A stretch of DNA of 7,272 nt from an uncultured Bacteroidota bacterium. Its GTDB lineage: Bacteria > Bacteroidota > Bacteroidia > Chitinophagales > Saprospiraceae. Shown here piece by piece: positions 6,803-7,272 of this stretch. Position 1 is the first letter of the stretch. Each line of letters begins with the position of its first letter. The position numbers were made by a program, and so were the translations under genes. The notes beneath the pieces were generated by a model, which saw nothing but the letters and a program-made list of their open reading frames with translations, was not told the origin of the DNA and did not search any database. The stretch covers positions 1 through 7,272 of the forward strand of contig CALEYM010000196.1 in the NCBI GenBank assembly GCA_937926185.1, given 5' to 3'.

Positions 6803-6934
6803 ATGGCCAGAGACACCTATCACGATGCTGTCCGGCGGGCATTGGAAAAAGAGGGTTGGACGATTACGGATGAACAGTACTATCTTGCAGTTGGCGAGGC
6901 AGAATTAGCAATCATTGTGTTATGGATAAAATAG
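6803..6934 (+). pseudogene. xisH: XisH-family protein with large internal deletion (43 codons)
   Basis: The 43-residue reading frame starts MARDTYHDAVRRALEKEGWT, which closely matches the N-terminus of XisH (fdxN element excision controlling factor, PF08814). It ends IIVLWIK, matching the usual XisH C-terminus (VIVQWI-). XisH proteins are normally about 135-140 residues with a restriction-endonuclease-like fold. The roughly 95 central residues, including the GAE and VEIKSF-type segments of that fold, are absent. The junction lies near residues 32-36 (VGEAE/LAI) and keeps the frame. The native overlap with xisI survives: the stop at 6932-6934 lies 13 nt inside xisI. I infer an in-frame deletion that destroys the nuclease-like core while keeping translational coupling. 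The name rests on remembered family sequences. Confidence 0.75.
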
Positions 6935-7260
6935 CTGTATATCAAAAAATTATCGTAAGTCTTCTTAATGAAATTGCCGCCAGGCCTTACGGCAATGCGC
7001 CTGAAATTGAGCAACAAGTTATTGCCGATCTTCAACGCAATCATTTTCAACTGATCAATGTCGGATGGCATCGCGGACGATTTACTTTCAGCCCGCTCCT
7101 CCACTTCGACATTCGCGACGGCAAAATATGGGTTCAACACAACGACACCGAAATCGAGATCGGCGACGAGTTGGTTGCCCGCGGCGTGGATCACAAAGAC
7201 GTGGTTTTTGGGTTTATCCCGGAAAACGAACGCTCGCTGGTGAAGATCGCCATTGCCTGA
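6922..7260 (+). CDS. xisI: XisI-family protein (fdxN element excision controlling factor), intact
   Basis: This complete 112-residue protein is of normal family length. It opens with MDKIAVYQKIIVSLLNEIA and carries the conserved core VGW (47-49), LLHFDIRDGKIWVQ (59-72), the DGTE-like NDTE (74-77), ELVARGV (83-89) and DVVFGF (93-98), ending in a short Ile/Ala tail as in other XisI proteins (PF08869). In Anabaena, XisH and XisI are needed with the recombinase XisF for excision of the fdxN element. Most homologues, including this one, lie in organisms without that element and have no known function. The ATG overlaps the end of the shortened xisH by 13 nt, so translation is probably coupled to it. 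No recombinase gene or element boundary is visible. The protein has no signal peptide or membrane segment and should be cytoplasmic. Confidence 0.93.
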   Translation: MDKIAVYQKIIVSLLNEIAARPYGNAPEIEQQVIADLQRNHFQLINVGWHRGRFTFSPLLHFDIRDGKIWVQHNDTEIEIGDELVARGVDHKDVVFGFIPENERSLVKIAIA

Positions 7261-7272
7261 AGCTTGTTGGAC

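Overview
The window looks like chromosomal DNA from a Bacteroidota bacterium, most likely Saprospiria (the Lewinella / Haliscomenobacter type). The reasons are a complete SusC/SusD pair, signal peptides ending in ALPAQ, an exported caspase-family peptidase, a XisH/XisI locus (a pair shared mainly by cyanobacteria, Chloroflexota and filamentous Bacteroidota), a TAnnTTTG-type promoter element and heptanucleotide tandem repeats. The lineage is inferred from gene content. No rRNA, tRNA or CRISPR array was seen.

Layout. Positions 1-1088 (minus) hold the 5' 362 codons of an exported peptidase C14 (caspase-like) gene that runs off the left edge. Positions 950-1250 are dense in repeats: a heptad array, a poly-C tract and a perfect hairpin lie inside the caspase linker codons, and a long inverted repeat plus a second heptad array fill the caspase-susD gap. 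Positions 1251-2768 (minus) are a SusD_2-type outer membrane lipoprotein. Positions 2781-6182 (minus) are its SusC/RagA TonB-dependent transporter, 12 nt upstream of susD. Positions 6183-6802 hold no intact gene. They contain possible structured leader RNA for susC, two AT-rich inverted repeats, and a minus-strand 26-codon stub that is little more than a signal peptide. From 6803 rightward (plus) lie a xisH gene reduced to 43 codons by an apparent in-frame internal deletion and an intact, overlapping xisI (6922-7260).

How it works together. SusC and SusD should form one outer-membrane uptake complex for an oligomeric nutrient. The window has no degradative enzyme or regulator that would identify the substrate. 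The caspase lies downstream on the same strand, but 162 bp and a strong hairpin separate it from susD, so co-transcription is doubtful. The xisHI locus is divergent and independent. The points most worth a second look are the internally deleted xisH that keeps the coupled start of xisI, the repeat-built and possibly slippage-prone linker of the caspase, and the signs of gene decay on both sides of 6713-6802. I found no convincing new multi-gene system.
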